From positions 697,001 to 761,000 of the forward strand of contig NC_083400.1 of NCBI RefSeq assembly GCF_030864355.1: 64,000 bases of DNA, read 5' to 3'. The position numbers were made by a program, and so were the translations under genes. This DNA is from Cutaneotrichosporon cavernicola. Lineage: Eukaryota > Basidiomycota > Tremellomycetes > Trichosporonales > Trichosporonaceae. Shown here piece after piece: positions 11,026 through 22,873 of this stretch (its first letter is position 1; every line of letters begins with the position of its first letter). The notes beneath the pieces were generated by a model that had not been told where the DNA came from, ran no database searches, and was given only the letters and a program-made list of their open reading frames with translations.

Positions 11026-11899
11026 ATGTAAGTCGGCGTCTTAACTTGAGCTTGCGGGTCGGTATCGGATATTGGTGAGAGGGAGAGCTTACCCGCTTCT
11101 GCCTCGTCACCGCAGCCGCTCTCGGGCCCAGTGGAGGTGGCCGTGTGTGCTGACTGTGCCCGAGCGGACGGGGTAGCTGTGGCAGGCGTCGGCTCACAGC
11201 TGCACGGAACGGGGCGTGTGACGCATCCGAGCTGCGCACCTGACGATTCTGCCCGCCCCTCGAGTGACTCCTGTCACCGGGCACACCCGTCCCCATTGCA
11301 CAGTCGTCACATCGGCAGTGAGCAGTCGTGTGCCATCAGCGGCGACGTGCTCTCGGTGTGCGGTGTGCCAACAGGACACATTCCCCTGCTGCCTCGTGTT
11401 TGCCCCACTCGCACACGCAAGCGTTACATCAGCCCGTCATATTGCACCGCTGACCAACAGGCCCGCCAAGAAGCGCTGTCAGTTCCGCGTCATCTACAAC
11501 ATCCCCGTCACGCCGCCAGCGGACGGCTCTGCGGACTCTGAGGCCAAGCCCACCATGACGGCCAACCCAACACAGTGCCCATCGGCTGCGCTCAAGATTG
11601 CCGGTGACTGCCAACACTGCAGCAAGGTCTTCTGCAGCGCACACCGCACCCCCGAGTCCCATAGCTGGTGAGTTTCCGTTCCGGGCAAGTTTGAGGGTGG
11701 GGAAGCCATGCGGTGTTCGCACGATCACGTCGCGTACACACCTCATCGTCCTCGTTCCAGCAGCCATCGCACGCCACACGCAGATCGCTGACGCGCTACC
11801 AGCACGGGCATGCAGGCCTGCCGTGACGCCGCGTTCCAGGCCAACAAGGAGCGCCTCGAGCGCGAACGGACTGTCGCACAGAAGATTGCCCAGGCGTAA
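11026..11899 (+). CDS. AN1-type zinc-finger protein
   Basis: Join 11026..11027, 11461..11667, 11803..11899; 101 residues. The start codon is split: AT ends exon 1 and G opens exon 2 after a 434-nt intron whose donor is GTAAGT and whose acceptor follows a CTGAC branch. The product starts MPAKKRCQF, and the AN1 finger ligands C40, C51, C54, C59, H62, H68, C70 are visible (GDCQHC, FCSAHR, ESHSC). The charged C-terminal helix ERLERERTVAQKI is typical of the small fungal AN1 proteins, which are linked to proteasome or stress functions. The first ligand C7 is separated from C40 by 32 residues where the family usually has two to four; an in-frame 87-nt segment (11489-11575) may be an extra intron or a real insert. 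The long first intron is unusual here. Confidence 0.72.
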
Positions 11900-12603
11900 C
11901 CCGTCTAAAGCTGCCGTCTGTGACTGGCCGCTGGTCGCGAGGGTCATTGAGATAGATGGTTACCGGTCTCTCTGTGGCTCTTGAAGCCAAAGGGAGACTT
12001 GGCATCTCGTGTCATCATATCCATTCTCTCCATTGCAACCCTGCACTGTGTAGTCCCGTTGTACGCAATCTATACCAATTTTAATGTAGAACGTAGAGAA
12101 ATGAACTGTGCTGTGTCATATGGGATTTGTCAATTGTCATGTATTGTAGGTCAAGAATGGTGGGCGACTGCGGAGGGTTTAAATGCTGCATAATCCTGTA
12201 CGGATGCATTTCAAGTCTTGAATGGTTCTGTTCAACTCGGTTTCCAAGTCAAAGGTTCAACGGCGTGGAGCTAGAGAGGGTCAGGGCGGGACAGGGGGTC
12301 GGGGGGTCGGGGGGGCGGTGGACTGTGGATGACGTCTTACCTCCCTAACTAGCCATTTTGGGATGGTTTGGATCATCATTTGAAGAATCCATTAAGTACC
12401 ATCACGACGTATTACCTTCCACACATACAGTAAACACACCACAATCTCCATTTACTCATTCACACACATCCCATTGCTCATCCTTCTTCACAGTCACCGT
12501 CACCCCCCGTCTCTATCCCACAATTCCTCGCCACTCAATCGTCGCACTCTAAACATAACGGCGCGCGGAGCGCGATCGCCCCTCCAACTCTGCAACGAAA
12601 ACG
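11900..12603. other. Spacer between AN1 gene and PX-protein gene
   Basis: About 700 nt between two plus-strand genes. It holds the AN1 3' UTR, an AT-richer middle part (12050-12200), and a G-rich tract near 12290-12325 (GGGGGTCGGGGGGTCGG). A pyrimidine-rich leader runs up to the start codon at 12604. No coding signal. Confidence 0.4.
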
Positions 12604-15600
12604 ATGAGCCATCCAGCCAGAACCACCTCGCTCCCCTACGCGCCGCGCCAACGACGGAGGCCAGAACGCCCCCTCCCAGCCCCCCCACCCGAAGAAGATG
12701 TGCCGGCGCAGAACGCATTCGAGATAGTGCAGGGGTACACCTCGCCACCCTCTCCTCCCAAGAACCCGCCACCACCACTTGTCATTGAGGATGATGTGGT
12801 CGCTCTAAGCGAGCAAGTCGCGAGCACTAACGTTGGAGGAGGTGAGGGACGTGCCCCTCCTCCCCCTCCTTCAAGCGCGCAGACTGCCGCTCAGCACATC
12901 AATCCGTTCCACTCGACGCTGCCGAGCAACGAGTTTACGCCGCCCACGATCCTCACTCCCCTCCGCGCGCATTACCTCAAGAAATCTCTGGTGAACCAGC
13001 AAATTCACTACGAGCTCGGCGTGATGACAGACCCGAGACTCGGCGCGAACGCGCTCGGGCTTCTTGGCAAGCCGTTCCTGCTCCCGGAGAGCGCCAAGTC
13101 CGAGGTCGCCGCGGTCGCTGGGACGGATGGCAACTCTGCTGGTCCCCAGATCGGCGACCTTCCCTTCTTGCGCTTCATGTTCCACCAGTTTCTCCTTCCC
13201 TTCCCCTTCCTGGCTGCAGCTCCGCCAACTTTCTGGAGCCACAAGGTGCAGCCGTTTCTCTCCTCCTTCCTCGCGACCACTGCCGCGTCACAGCACGCGA
13301 CGGAGACGCCGCAGGAGCGTGAGGTCAGCGAGAGTCTCATGACCAAGGAGGAGAGGAAGGAGGCCGAGGAGCGGCGCAAGCTCTGGACCAAGGTCGAGAA
13401 GCACTTGGGCTTGATGATTAGCGTGGGCATCAAGCTCGTCGGCGGGGAGGAGGTCGTGCGCATCGGGCAGAGCGAGCTGCGCCGCATCGAGGAGGCGCAG
13501 GAGGCACGCCGGCGAAAGATGGCCGAGCGAGATGGCGTACCAGTCGAGCCGATCACGTTCGACGTCAACGTTGTTGGCGTGCGCACCATCAAAGAGCGGG
13601 GTCATGTCCGCAGCAAGCACCACGAGGTGAGATCGTGACAGGAAGGGAGGCTGACGTTCAGGAGTTTATCATCCGCACCCAACGATCAGGCGTCAACGAC
13701 GTCTATGTGTCCCGGAGATATGGCGATTTCCGCAGGTTGGCGGAGGAGATCCGCATCCACTTCCCCGATATTCCGCTGGCCAACCCTCCCGCCAAGGACA
13801 AGACCGTCACGACCGCCGCGCCGGTGCAGCAAGCCGGGTATGGCTACTACAACCCGTTGCGCATGATATATGGGAGCGGGACAGCGACTCCGACCGACCC
13901 ACCGAAGAGCGGCACGTCATCACCTCGCCCGTCGATTGACGACTCCGGACTGGCGACGCCTGTCCCACTCTCGCGGGAGAAGAACCGGCTCACCCTCCGC
14001 GCGTATCTGCAGAATATTCTGTCGATGCCCGAGGTCGCCAACTCGCCCATCATGCGCAGCTTCCTCCTCTCGTCCCCTATTACGCTTACGCCATCTGAGA
14101 TGGCCGACGTGCAGCGACGAACGGAGGCGGATGCAGTGCGCGAGGAGGGCCGCAGGCGCTTCCGTGAAGAAGCGGAGCGGCGTGTCGAGAAACTCCGCGA
14201 GGGGCTCGCGCAGTTCAAGGGCGACATCCTCACGCGCGAGGGGGGCCTCATGGGTGTGTTCGAGGTTGTGCGCAAGGTAGAATTTGTGGGTGATCTGCCG
14301 CCCGCCGAACGCGCAGTGCTCGAGTGGGGCCGTATTTCGTGAGTGTCCAGCCTGAGTTGGAACATGGTTAGCTGACGGCAGCCTCGCGGCCACCATCTTC
14401 CAGCTGTACGTCGCGTCAGACACGGCGTCAGAGGCGTTCGCGGGCCTCAAGCGCATGCACGCCATCATGCCGTACTTTATGCTCAAGGGCATTCTCAAGA
14501 TCTCCAACCCGATTGCTATGATCAGGGGTGAGTTCATGGTACTTATCTGAACTGACGGCAGGTGTACTTGATCTGTTCCTCGCGCGCCCATTCGGCGGGC
14601 AGAGCCTTTTGCAGCGAATGTTCTCGCAGTCGCTCACCGAAGATGTGCGCTACCTCGCCGAGGACATCCAGGCCGTGCAGGACAAGATCGACGACCCGGT
14701 TCTGTGCCAGAAGATCGAGCAGTACGTCTTGGCGCCGTTCGAGATCCAGGAGATCTTCCGCGGGGACGCGGTTGCCGAAAACGTCGACCTGCTTGTTGTG
14801 ATTCTAAGATCACCCGACATGCCAGCGCTCTCGCGTCCTCAGATGCAACGAGTGTTCCGTGCATCGCGCGCGTACCGCGAGTATAAGACGTGGCAGGCCG
14901 AGCTGAGCGACTCGGACGACGATGACGGGCCGGACAACGACGACGCGTGGCTGTTCGAGGATCTCAACATCCTCATGAAGCTGATGTCGCGCAAGAAGGA
15001 GAAGGAGGCGATGATTTCGTTAATCTTTGAGGTGAGTAACGGGCTGAGCTAGTGTTAACGGCCAGGGTGTGACCGCCGAGCTGCTCAAGGACATCATCAC
15101 CATCTTTTACTCGCCTCTCGCACAGGTGTACAAGGCGGCTAGCATTGCCGACTCGCTTGGCGACCTCCAGGCCTTCATTAACGACATGATCCGCACCGTC
15201 GAGCAGGTTGAGGAGCTGTCACAGGAAGACCCGCAGCGCACTGTCCAAACGTTTATCGACCTGGTGCAGCGGCACGAGCAAGCGTTCTACACGTTTGTGC
15301 ACAACGTCCACTCGAAGGGCCAGGGTCTATTTGAGAGCCTGATGGGCTGGATTGAGCTGTTCCTCAGCTATGCGCGCGACGGTCTCCCCTCGGAGCTCGA
15401 CCTGGAGATCCTCCTCCCGCATGCTGGCCCAGAGCGTGTGGCCATTATGAAGGAGGTCGACGACATCGCGCAGTACCATTACAAGCTCAAGGTCGCGCAC
15501 GAGGAGAAGGTGCGCAAGCGCTTCGCTGGCGGCGCGGGCGCAGACCAGCAGACGATGGAGGAGGCCGCGCTGGTCGACAGCGTGCTCCAGTCCCTCAGTA

Positions 15601-16079
15601 TCGGCGAAACGATTATGGGAAGCGCGGGCGAGATAGCCGTCGAAGAGTCGGAGGAGAGCGAGGAGGAGGACGACGACCACAGCGATGAGCGGAGCGACAC
15701 GAGCTCCATGCGGTCTACTGGGTTTGGGATTACGTCACCGCACAAGGTCAACCACGGCCACTCGTCGCTCGTACCGCCAGAGGATGCGCGCATGCTCGAC
15801 GAGAGGCGCCGCTCCCTTCGCAACTCGCTCGAAGTCGTGCGCGACAAGGCACGCTCACACTCGCGCTCCTCGTCAGTGGCGGGGAGCCACTCGGGTGACC
15901 CACCACCCCCACCACCGAAGGACAAGAGGAAGCAGCCCGGTCCGCGGCGAAAGAGACAGAAGGGCCGGCGCCCAGAACTCATCGCGCCGCCTGAGACGCC
16001 GCACCTCACCGAACTGCGGCCGCTGTTCGTCGAGGTTGTCAAGCAGCTGTTGGTGGTTAAGCCGCTCACGTCGCAGTGA
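12604..16079 (+). CDS. PXB/PX/DUF3818 lipid-binding protein, Lec1/Ypr097w-like
   Basis: Join 12604..13626, 13662..14338, 14382..14527, 14562..15031, 15066..16079; 1109 residues. Domain order matches yeast Ypr097w (Lec1): a PX-associated PXB domain (about residues 98-310, with HYLKKSLVNQQIHYELGVM), a PX phosphoinositide-binding domain (about 315-470, with SRRYGDFRRL as PI3P-binding core, interrupted by a Ser/Pro insert), and the DUF3818 region (IRGVLDLFLARPFG, ALSRPQMQRVFRASRAYREY). Acidic and basic low-complexity segments follow. The yeast protein acts in lipid distribution at lipid droplets and membranes. All four introns (35, 43, 34 and 34 nt) are removed in frame. It ends 159 nt from the convergent SEN2 gene. 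Confidence 0.88.
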
Positions 16080-16237
16080 GCGGGGAGAGCGCCATTGTGA
16101 GTTGGGGTGTGTGTGTGTGTGGTGTGTTCTCGCCCAATCCAACCTATCTTTGGGACGGGATCTCCCATGTCTGCGTATCCGAAGACTCCTAGATGTGCCT
16201 ATGCATAGATGTACGCTATCGTCTTAGCCTCGCCGCT

Positions 16238-17917
16238 CTAGTCGCGCCGCCGCGCCGCGCTGAAACGTGTCAGACTGACCTCGCGGACGGTGTAGCGGCT
16301 CATGAGGGAACGCATGTCGAACTTGCGCGAGTCCAGGCCTCCACTAGGGAGTCGCGCCGAGTCGGGGAACGAGCTGAGCGCTGGAATGGTCACGTAGGCG
16401 AGGATGACGGTCTGGTGTAAGCGAGTCCGCCCCCCCTACTCACCTTCTGCACCAAACTGTTAACCCGCATCACAGTGTTGATCCACTTCCAGCTAGTCTT
16501 CTCCGCATACCAGTCGGTACCACCGTGCGGCCCCTTCCGGTCATCCTCATCCATATAAACAGGAATGATAAGGACCGAGAATGCCGAGTGTGAGAAAACC
16601 GGTCCGCGGCGATAAAGCAGCCAGTCGACGGCAAACTTGATACCGTGGCGCACGCACCACCCAAGCGAGCGATAGTGGTGGTACGCGGCGTAGGACACGA
16701 GGAACGGGTCGTCGGGGTAGAGCGTCCCCTTAGAAGCAGGAGAGGGAGAGGGAAAGGGGGTGATGAGCCGGGGAAGGACGTTGGGGATGATGCCAGACTC
16801 ATCACGGATCTTGAGCACCCCAATGGCGGAGAGGAACCACGCCTCTTCTAGACAGAGTTGGAGGTGTTCCATTTGGGGAACGAGGGCGAGAGCGTCCTCG
16901 TCCTCCTCCCACTCTTCGGTCGGGACGGTAGGCTTCTCGGCTGGCATCTCTTCTTTCTCCTCCTTGACGGGGGGGACAAAGTTCTTGTTGGGAGGCGGGC
17001 GGCGTTTAAACTTTCCCCGATTGCGGTTGTTACCCGCACTCTCGGGACGTTGAGGACGCACGAGGAACGTCTGCGCGTTGAGCTTGGTTCCGTCGGGGAG
17101 AATGTTTGTAATTGTGCTCGGCGCGGGGGAGGCTGGGCGGTCAATGTCGTCGGCGTCGGCGTCGGCGTTCTCATCCTCGTTCTCGTCCTCCCCTTCAGCC
17201 TCTCCTTGGGCGTCTCCTTCGGCAGCTTCGTTAGGCGTCGCGTCGCCAGGCATCTGCCCCGTCGTCAATACCGCCTCGGCCTTCTTGGCCGCGTCGAGCA
17301 TGGCCGCCGCACGGTCAATCTTGAACTGCTTGCGATCGAGACGCCGTTTTTCACGTAGCTGTTCAGCGACGACGGCTGGTGTTAGTGCTGTCCCCACCCA
17401 TTATGTGCCCTCCCATCCACCACTCCATTCCGTTTCCTATTCTGAACCCTCCGACTCATTCCTTCTCACCCAACAACCTCTCCTGTACCAGGCTCCTACC
17501 CCTTTAGAACTCACCATCGCCACCGCGCACCAACTCGACCCGCCGCTTTCGCCAACTGGGATCACTCCGGCTCAGCGTCCCTTTCCCAAAGAAACCGCGG
17601 TTGAACAAGACCTCCATCCCCTCTCCCTCCACCCAAACACTGCCCGTGTCCGCGTCCAGCACACCCACGATGGCGGGGACGACCAATCTGTTGCGTACAC
17701 CGAGGCCCGCAATAATGTGCCCTTGCTCTTTGAGGGTCGTAGGGTCCACGATGTGCCCCACCCGCGAGGTTGTGTTGGGGTGTAAGGGAGAAGAAGGGAG
17801 GAGAATCGGAAGAGGCGTGCCGTACTTGAGCATGTTGGCGTCGCGCTTGCTTCGGCCCCCCTTGCCTTGGAAGCCGCAGGGGACGGGGGGTGGAGGAACG
17901 GCTGTGGGGATGCTCAT
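16238..17917 (-). CDS. SEN2: tRNA-splicing endonuclease subunit Sen2
   Basis: Complement of join 16238..16411, 16444..17375, 17515..17917; 502 residues. Sen2 cuts the 5' splice site of intron-containing tRNAs as part of the Sen2/15/34/54 complex. The endonuclease fold is at the C-terminus: YAAYHHYRSLGWCVRHGIKF, then WLLYRRGPVFSHSAF with the likely catalytic tyrosine (about Y389) and histidine (about H397). A lysine in the TSWKWIN stretch (about K431) is the probable third residue. The last exon, found only after removing a 32-nt intron, supplies TVILAYVTIPAL and YTVREVSLTRF, both typical of the family. The middle (residues about 150-250) is acidic and low complexity. The first intron is 139 nt. 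The window also encodes a tRNA-Ser with an intron, a natural substrate class. Confidence 0.92.
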
Positions 17918-18105
17918 GGTTTAGTGAGTGGGTTGAGGAGGAGCAAGGTGGCGACCACAAGTTCCTCGACCATGATCGACCAGTTCGAGTTGGCCAAAAT
18001 ATGGTTGGAGCCCCACAGCTGTCCTGGCCACCCATTTCCCTCACAGAGACCCCATCTCAGGCCTAGTCACCCAAGCTCGTTTGCTTCTCTCTCCTGCTGC
18101 TCACC

Positions 18106-18131
18106 CACTCACTCACTCACTCATTCACTCA
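18106..18131. repeat. CTCA tetranucleotide repeat
   Basis: About six imperfect CACT/CTCA units in the gap between the SEN2 start and the 3' end of the glycosyltransferase gene. Confidence 0.7.
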
Positions 18132-18165
18132 TGCAACCCGCTATGCTTACATGCTAGTGTACAGT

Positions 18166-19523
18166 CTATTCTCTATTTGCTTGTCTGACGATCCCTTCAA
18201 TACGCTCGCGACATTTGACCAACAGCCGCTCGATATACCCGCCCTCTGCGAGATCCTTGTCCCACTGGTTGTGGAGGTGGATTGCGAACACGTTCCGCAT
18301 TTTACTCTCGAGAATCTCGCGCCCGTTCGGGGATTCCCCCTCCCATTCTCGACCACCCCACATGCTGGGATCCGCTTCGAATGGGTCCGGGAACCGGATG
18401 TCGGTCCTGCAGTTCCGCGGGTCGGTGAAGCACCACGGAAGCACAGCGAAGGGGCGCACACCACCCGCAATCAGCGCGCGGTGGAGCTTTGCATACAGGT
18501 GCGAGCCCCAACCGAAAGACGCGGGCCTGGGGAACGGCGACGTGGCCATGATGTGGAACGCCTCGCAGAGGTACGGCGAGTGCTTGCGGAAGTGCATGAC
18601 GGCACCGTTCATCTGGAAGTACGGTTTGTCTGGGTAAGCTTGGATAGATGGACTGGCTCACCATAGCAGTCCCACTGGCCGACAAACTCAGTCTCGGCGA
18701 GTGTATGCAGGTCGCGCGTGAGAAGCATGTCCATGTCCATCCAAATTCCGCCATAGTGGTAGAGGAGGAGGAGGCGGAGCGCGTCTCCGTCAACCCAGCC
18801 GCGCGCGTCGTACACGCTACCGAGCAGGCCATCGAGTTCGGTGTCGACCGCGAGCTCCATGAGATCGGCCTGGCGTACCTCAAAGACGTGGCCCCAGGCG
18901 TCAAGGAATGGCCGGACATATGGGCTCTGGCGGAGCGACTTGGCGCCGTTGCTCCACAGAATGAGCCTGGAGGAGGCGTGGGGTTGGGACGCGAGGAATG
19001 CCTCGATGGTCGCGGCCTGGCGCACGCCGAAGTCTCGCAGGTCGGTGCGCCAGTATGTGTGGTATAGCAGGTTTTCTGCCTTTGATGGAGGCTGGACCGT
19101 GGACGCAAAGTCGTAGCATGTCATGCCTCGCCTCAGGCTTATCCCCGGACTCAGCATGTGGCTCGTCTCTCGCGTGACGTTGTAAGACGGCGACGCGTTG
19201 TCGAAACAACCCTTTAATGGCAGGATGCCGTCAAACTCGGCCGAGACCCACTTGCGCGAGTAAACGCTCATCTCAAACTGGAACTCGTAGGTTGTGAACA
19301 CATAGTAGAGTGCCCAGATGATCAGGAGAATGAGAAAGAGGAGAAAAGCTGCGCGCCGTCTTCCCTGCGCAGAGCGGGGAAGGTTGAGGGGGACACCGAG
19401 GAGGCTGTTTCGCCGTCTCTTGTGTAGGGGAAGGTAACCGCCGCCGGGTTGGCGTCTGCGTTTGGGTGCAAAGGGGAGCGGTGTGGTGGGCGATATTGGG
19501 CTCGAGGCCTGCTTTCTGAGCAT
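18166..19523 (-). CDS. GT32-family type II membrane glycosyltransferase
   Basis: Complement of join 18166..18629, 18662..19523; 441 residues. A Golgi-type glycosyltransferase of family 32 (Och1 / alpha-1,4-glycosyltransferase DXD type). Seen: a short basic N-terminal tail with Pro/Ser, one transmembrane anchor (residues about 58-76, FLLFLILLIIWALYYVF), a stem with N-glycosylation sequons (NAS, NVT), the nucleotide-sugar DXD motif in GGIWMDMDML (D263, D265), and FVGQWDCYDKPYFQMNGAVMHF as acceptor-side region. One 32-nt intron with phase 1 joins the parts. The start at 19523 is the first ATG; the frame continues upstream only without ATG. Such enzymes build cell-wall, capsule or sphingolipid glycans; the sugar and linkage cannot be read from the sequence. 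Confidence 0.85.
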
Positions 19524-20949
19524 GGCCTCGGCGTCGGTGTCGTAGGCGGCTGAGGTGCTAGTGTTAGTTGCGGATGTGGTGGTAGGTCCATAGCAATTGT
19601 CAGCTGCCAGTCTCCAAACCTCAGGGTGGAGGCGTGGAGCGAAACCTCGTTCTTGGCAACGTTGATTGAATACCAACCCGTTTCCGCCCTTGGACCTGTC
19701 TCATGAACCATCCTCAGTCAACAACACCAATCAGCCACTGGGTCATGATGCCGGTCACTCAACCACTCTCTCCTTTGGGCCCAAGTGGGAGAACGCCAGC
19801 TAGCAGCTTGCGAGAGAGTCATCACCCATCCACACTCGAGAGCCTTGTGACAATATTGATCCGAACTTGCTGGGAGACCACCCCAACCTCAATAATCATG
19901 TCGCCCACTGGCGAGCACCAGGCACCCAGACCCCCACTCACAATGAGGTCATTATTGTTGCCATGGCACGAAAATGTCGTCGAGTATACGTGAGCATCCA
20001 GAGGTTTAAGGCAAAGGTTAGAATGATGTTTACCTGCCTCTACGTCTGAAGTCTGCGCCTGTATCATTCCGTTTCCAGCTCGCCCCTGCCGTAGTCGTTT
20101 TTGTCCTCATCCACGTCATGTCTGTCTCACTTGCGCGTGAAACCCAGTCTGCTGCAGCCTGGTCAATTTGCAGCTTTTTGCCACCTGCAATGCATATGAA
20201 TACATTGTGGAAAGGTGAGTGACGTAGACAGTTGGTCTAGTTTAGGGAAGAGGCAAGGAAGCAATGACACGTGGGTTTTTTTATTGACATGTCATCGGTC
20301 ACAGTCGGGGACAATCGGAGGAAGCGGATGGGATGGAATATGGTGGAACGAGTAAAGTACTGACGTGTATTGTGGCGTCATTGTTGGTTGGCTCGCGTCA
20401 CAGGGGTAAAGGGACAAGGGAACGCAAGGGACTATCATTCCCCACTGTTTGGCGGAGTTGACTAGAAGACTGTTAGGGCCAAACAAGGCGGTTTCTGTTG
20501 GATGCATTGGATTCGGGTGAGATGCATGGGTTAGGGAACAAGACGCACACGCACGAGGTTCGGCTGACAGGTGCACCATTTACCAGGTTGACAGTGGACA
20601 GGGCTGACTGACAAGCTGACCACTTTTGGCTTGATACAGTAGCTGGATCTGCCACAACCCAACAAGCCAACAACCCTCCTCAGGGCCATTACATCCCGAG
20701 CATACTCCCTACCAACCAGAGTACCCACCTACCCACTAGACATACTGTGCCACCCACCCTCCAATCCGACTGGCCCTAGCCCCACAACTCGAACTCCACC
20801 CACACCCACACCCACCCAGGCCACCCACCCACCCACTCACCTCGCTCGCTCGCTCGCTCGCTCCCTCATCAACCACCGCCTTCTTTACCTTTTGCCGCCC
20901 ACTTTCTTCATCTAGTTCTTGTTTACTCTTCGCAACCAACCCATACCAT
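19524..20949. other. Divergent promoter region, glycosyltransferase and porin
   Basis: About 1.4 kb between two divergent genes. No protein-like frame. The portion next to the porin (20720-20940) is a long pyrimidine-rich leader-like tract with CCCA and CGCT repeats, as often seen before strongly expressed housekeeping genes. The phrase CCACTGGCGAGCACC near 19910 resembles CCCACTGGCGAGGCC near 22564, a short dispersed repeat flanking the porin gene. Confidence 0.4.
20791..20865. repeat. Pyrimidine-rich CCCA and CGCT repeats in porin promoter
   Basis: Runs of CACCCA and then five CGCT units just upstream of the porin 5' UTR. Likely promoter or leader low-complexity sequence. Confidence 0.65.
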
Positions 20950-21012
20950 GTAAGTCGTTCACCACTCCTCTTTCATCATCATCAGTCTAAACCTCGCTCA
21001 CACCTAGCCACA

Positions 21013-22322
21013 ATGCCCCAGCCCGTTCCCCCCTCTTGGAAGGTACGCGTCTAAAGTCGCGTCTGCCGTAGCCGAATGTCTTGGATGCTCCAACTTGCAG
21101 CGTACATCTCGCTGGCAAGAGCTCCCCATCCATTCGTGTTGCCACGCTTCGCACCGCACACTAGGCGGCTAACCCTTCGCTCCCGCTAACCCCCAGGACC
21201 TCGGCAAGTCCGCCTCGGACCTGCTCCAGAAGGACTACCCCATCCACGGCACCTCGCTCGAGGTCAAGACCCTCACCCCTTCCAACGTCGCCTTCAAGGT
21301 TGCCGGCACCCGCGACTCGGCCTCCAACTCGATCACCGGTGACATTGAAGGCAAGTACACCGACTTCAAGAACGGCTTGACCGTCACCCAGGTAAGTGTC
21401 GCTCCAGTCTGATCGATTGTTGGGAGTGAGCTGTTGTGTATTCTGTTGTAGAAGGGGTCGGCGCATTGACCTGCTGGAATTTGTGTGATGGCATTGGCCC
21501 AACCTAGAGCGCCATTCGGAGGCCACTGCGTCAACACCGCGGGTTGGACTGGTATCATTTTCTCAATCCCCACAAGATCTCACACGCTAACGTGTCAGGC
21601 TTGGACCACCTCGAACCTCCTCCGCACCCAGGTTGAGCTCGAGAACCAGCTCGCCAACGGCCTCAAGCTCGACCTCAACACCACCCTCAACCCCGCAAAG
21701 TCGCAGAAGGCCGCCATCCTCACTGCCATCTACAAGCAACCCTCGGTCCACACCCGTGCCGTTGCCGACGTCTTCAAGGTTCGTTTGGTGTGCAACATCC
21801 AACCAGCGTCCAGAAACGCGGCGTCCACTGAACACGTGCTAATCCCAGGGCCCCACCTTCACTGCTGACGCCGTTGTCGGCCACGACGGCTTCCTCGTCG
21901 GTGGTGAGGCTTCGTACGACGTCTCGTCCGGCAAGCTTAACCGCTACGCCGCCGCCGTTGGCTACTCGGCCCCCGAGTACGCCGTGACCATCCACTCGCT
22001 CCAGCAGCTCTCGATCTACAGCGCCTCGTACTACCACAAGGTCTCGAAGGACGTCGAGGCCGGTGCCCGCGCCGTCTACGACACCAAGGCCACCACCGGC
22101 GGTGTCTCGATCGAGGTCGGCACCAAGGCGTACCTTGACAACGCTGCCTTTGTCAAGGCCAAGATCAACGACGCTGGTCTCCTTGTCCTCGGCTACACCC
22201 AGGCTCTCCGCCCTGGCGTCAAGGCCTCGTTCGGCCTTGCCCTCGACACCGCCAAGCTCAACGACACCTCTGCCGGCAACGCCGCCCACAAGGTCGGCGC
22301 CTCGTTCACCTTCAACTCGTAA
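21013..22322 (+). CDS. POR1: Mitochondrial porin / VDAC
   Basis: Join 21013..21042, 21197..21391, 21599..21778, 21849..22322; 292 residues, the family length. It is the outer-membrane beta-barrel that passes ATP, ADP and small metabolites. The N-terminal helix MPQPVPPSWKDLGKSASDLLQKDYP, the alternating barrel strands (TSLEVKTLTPSNVAFKVAG, GKYTDFKNGLTVTQAWTT), GLKLDLNTTLNP, and the C-terminal sorting strand GASFTFNS are all present. Introns are 154, 207 and 70 nt, longer than the window norm. A further 58-nt intron in the 5' UTR (20950-21007) has its donor inside an upstream ATG (AT/GTAAGT), so that ATG is destroyed by splicing and the coding start is the ATG at 21013. Codon choice is strongly C-ending (GTC, ACC, CTC, AAG), suggesting high expression. 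Confidence 0.95.
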
Positions 22323-22873
22323 ACACTTGTAAAACGGGGATGACGGAAGCAGGACAAGGGAATGCAGAGCGGTTGCAATTGCAGTTATGGTGGTGTCTGG
22401 TGCAGGTATAGAGTGTAGGCCCCTGATACTGGCGGGGTTTTGTTCTGACACTGCTGAGATCTGAGAGAACTCTAGAGATGGACGTGGATTGTGGATCGAC
22501 GCGCCTCCATTGACAACATGTGCTCGGCTATTCCATCTTGGTGTACTAAGATTGCATTGGCGCCCACTGGCGAGGCCCACCCACTGGCCACTGGCAAGCT
22601 GGCAATTGTTCCCCAGTTCCAGTGGGCACGTAAGCATTTGTCCCTCAAAGCCGTAAGCCGAGCAAAACTCATGCATCATCTCGCCACCTCGGTCATTCAC
22701 TCTCCGTCAACGATTCTTAAGCGGACACTGACCAACCGTATACCGTCCACCTCCAGAATAGCCACGACGTCATATCACCGAATCTCCGCACCTCCACTTC
22801 CAAGTTGTTGACGATTTCGCACACAGCATGACCATGATACACCATTCATTCACCTCGATAAAACACCAACAGC
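22323..22873. other. Spacer between porin and RRM-protein gene
   Basis: About 550 nt between two plus-strand genes, holding the porin 3' UTR and the promoter of the next gene. Near 22560-22620 there is ACTGGC repeated several times (GCCCACTGGCGAGG, CCCACTGGCCACTGGC). Nothing coding is supported. Confidence 0.4.

Noticed and set aside
19322..19711. Alternative minus-strand start of the glycosyltransferase at 19711
   Set aside because: That frame runs through the anchor region in the wrong frame and no intron joins it convincingly. ATG 19523 gives a normal type II membrane protein.
20948..20950. ATG upstream of porin as start codon
   Set aside because: It is followed by TAA and lies at the donor of a 5' UTR intron. 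The conserved porin N-terminus begins at 21013.
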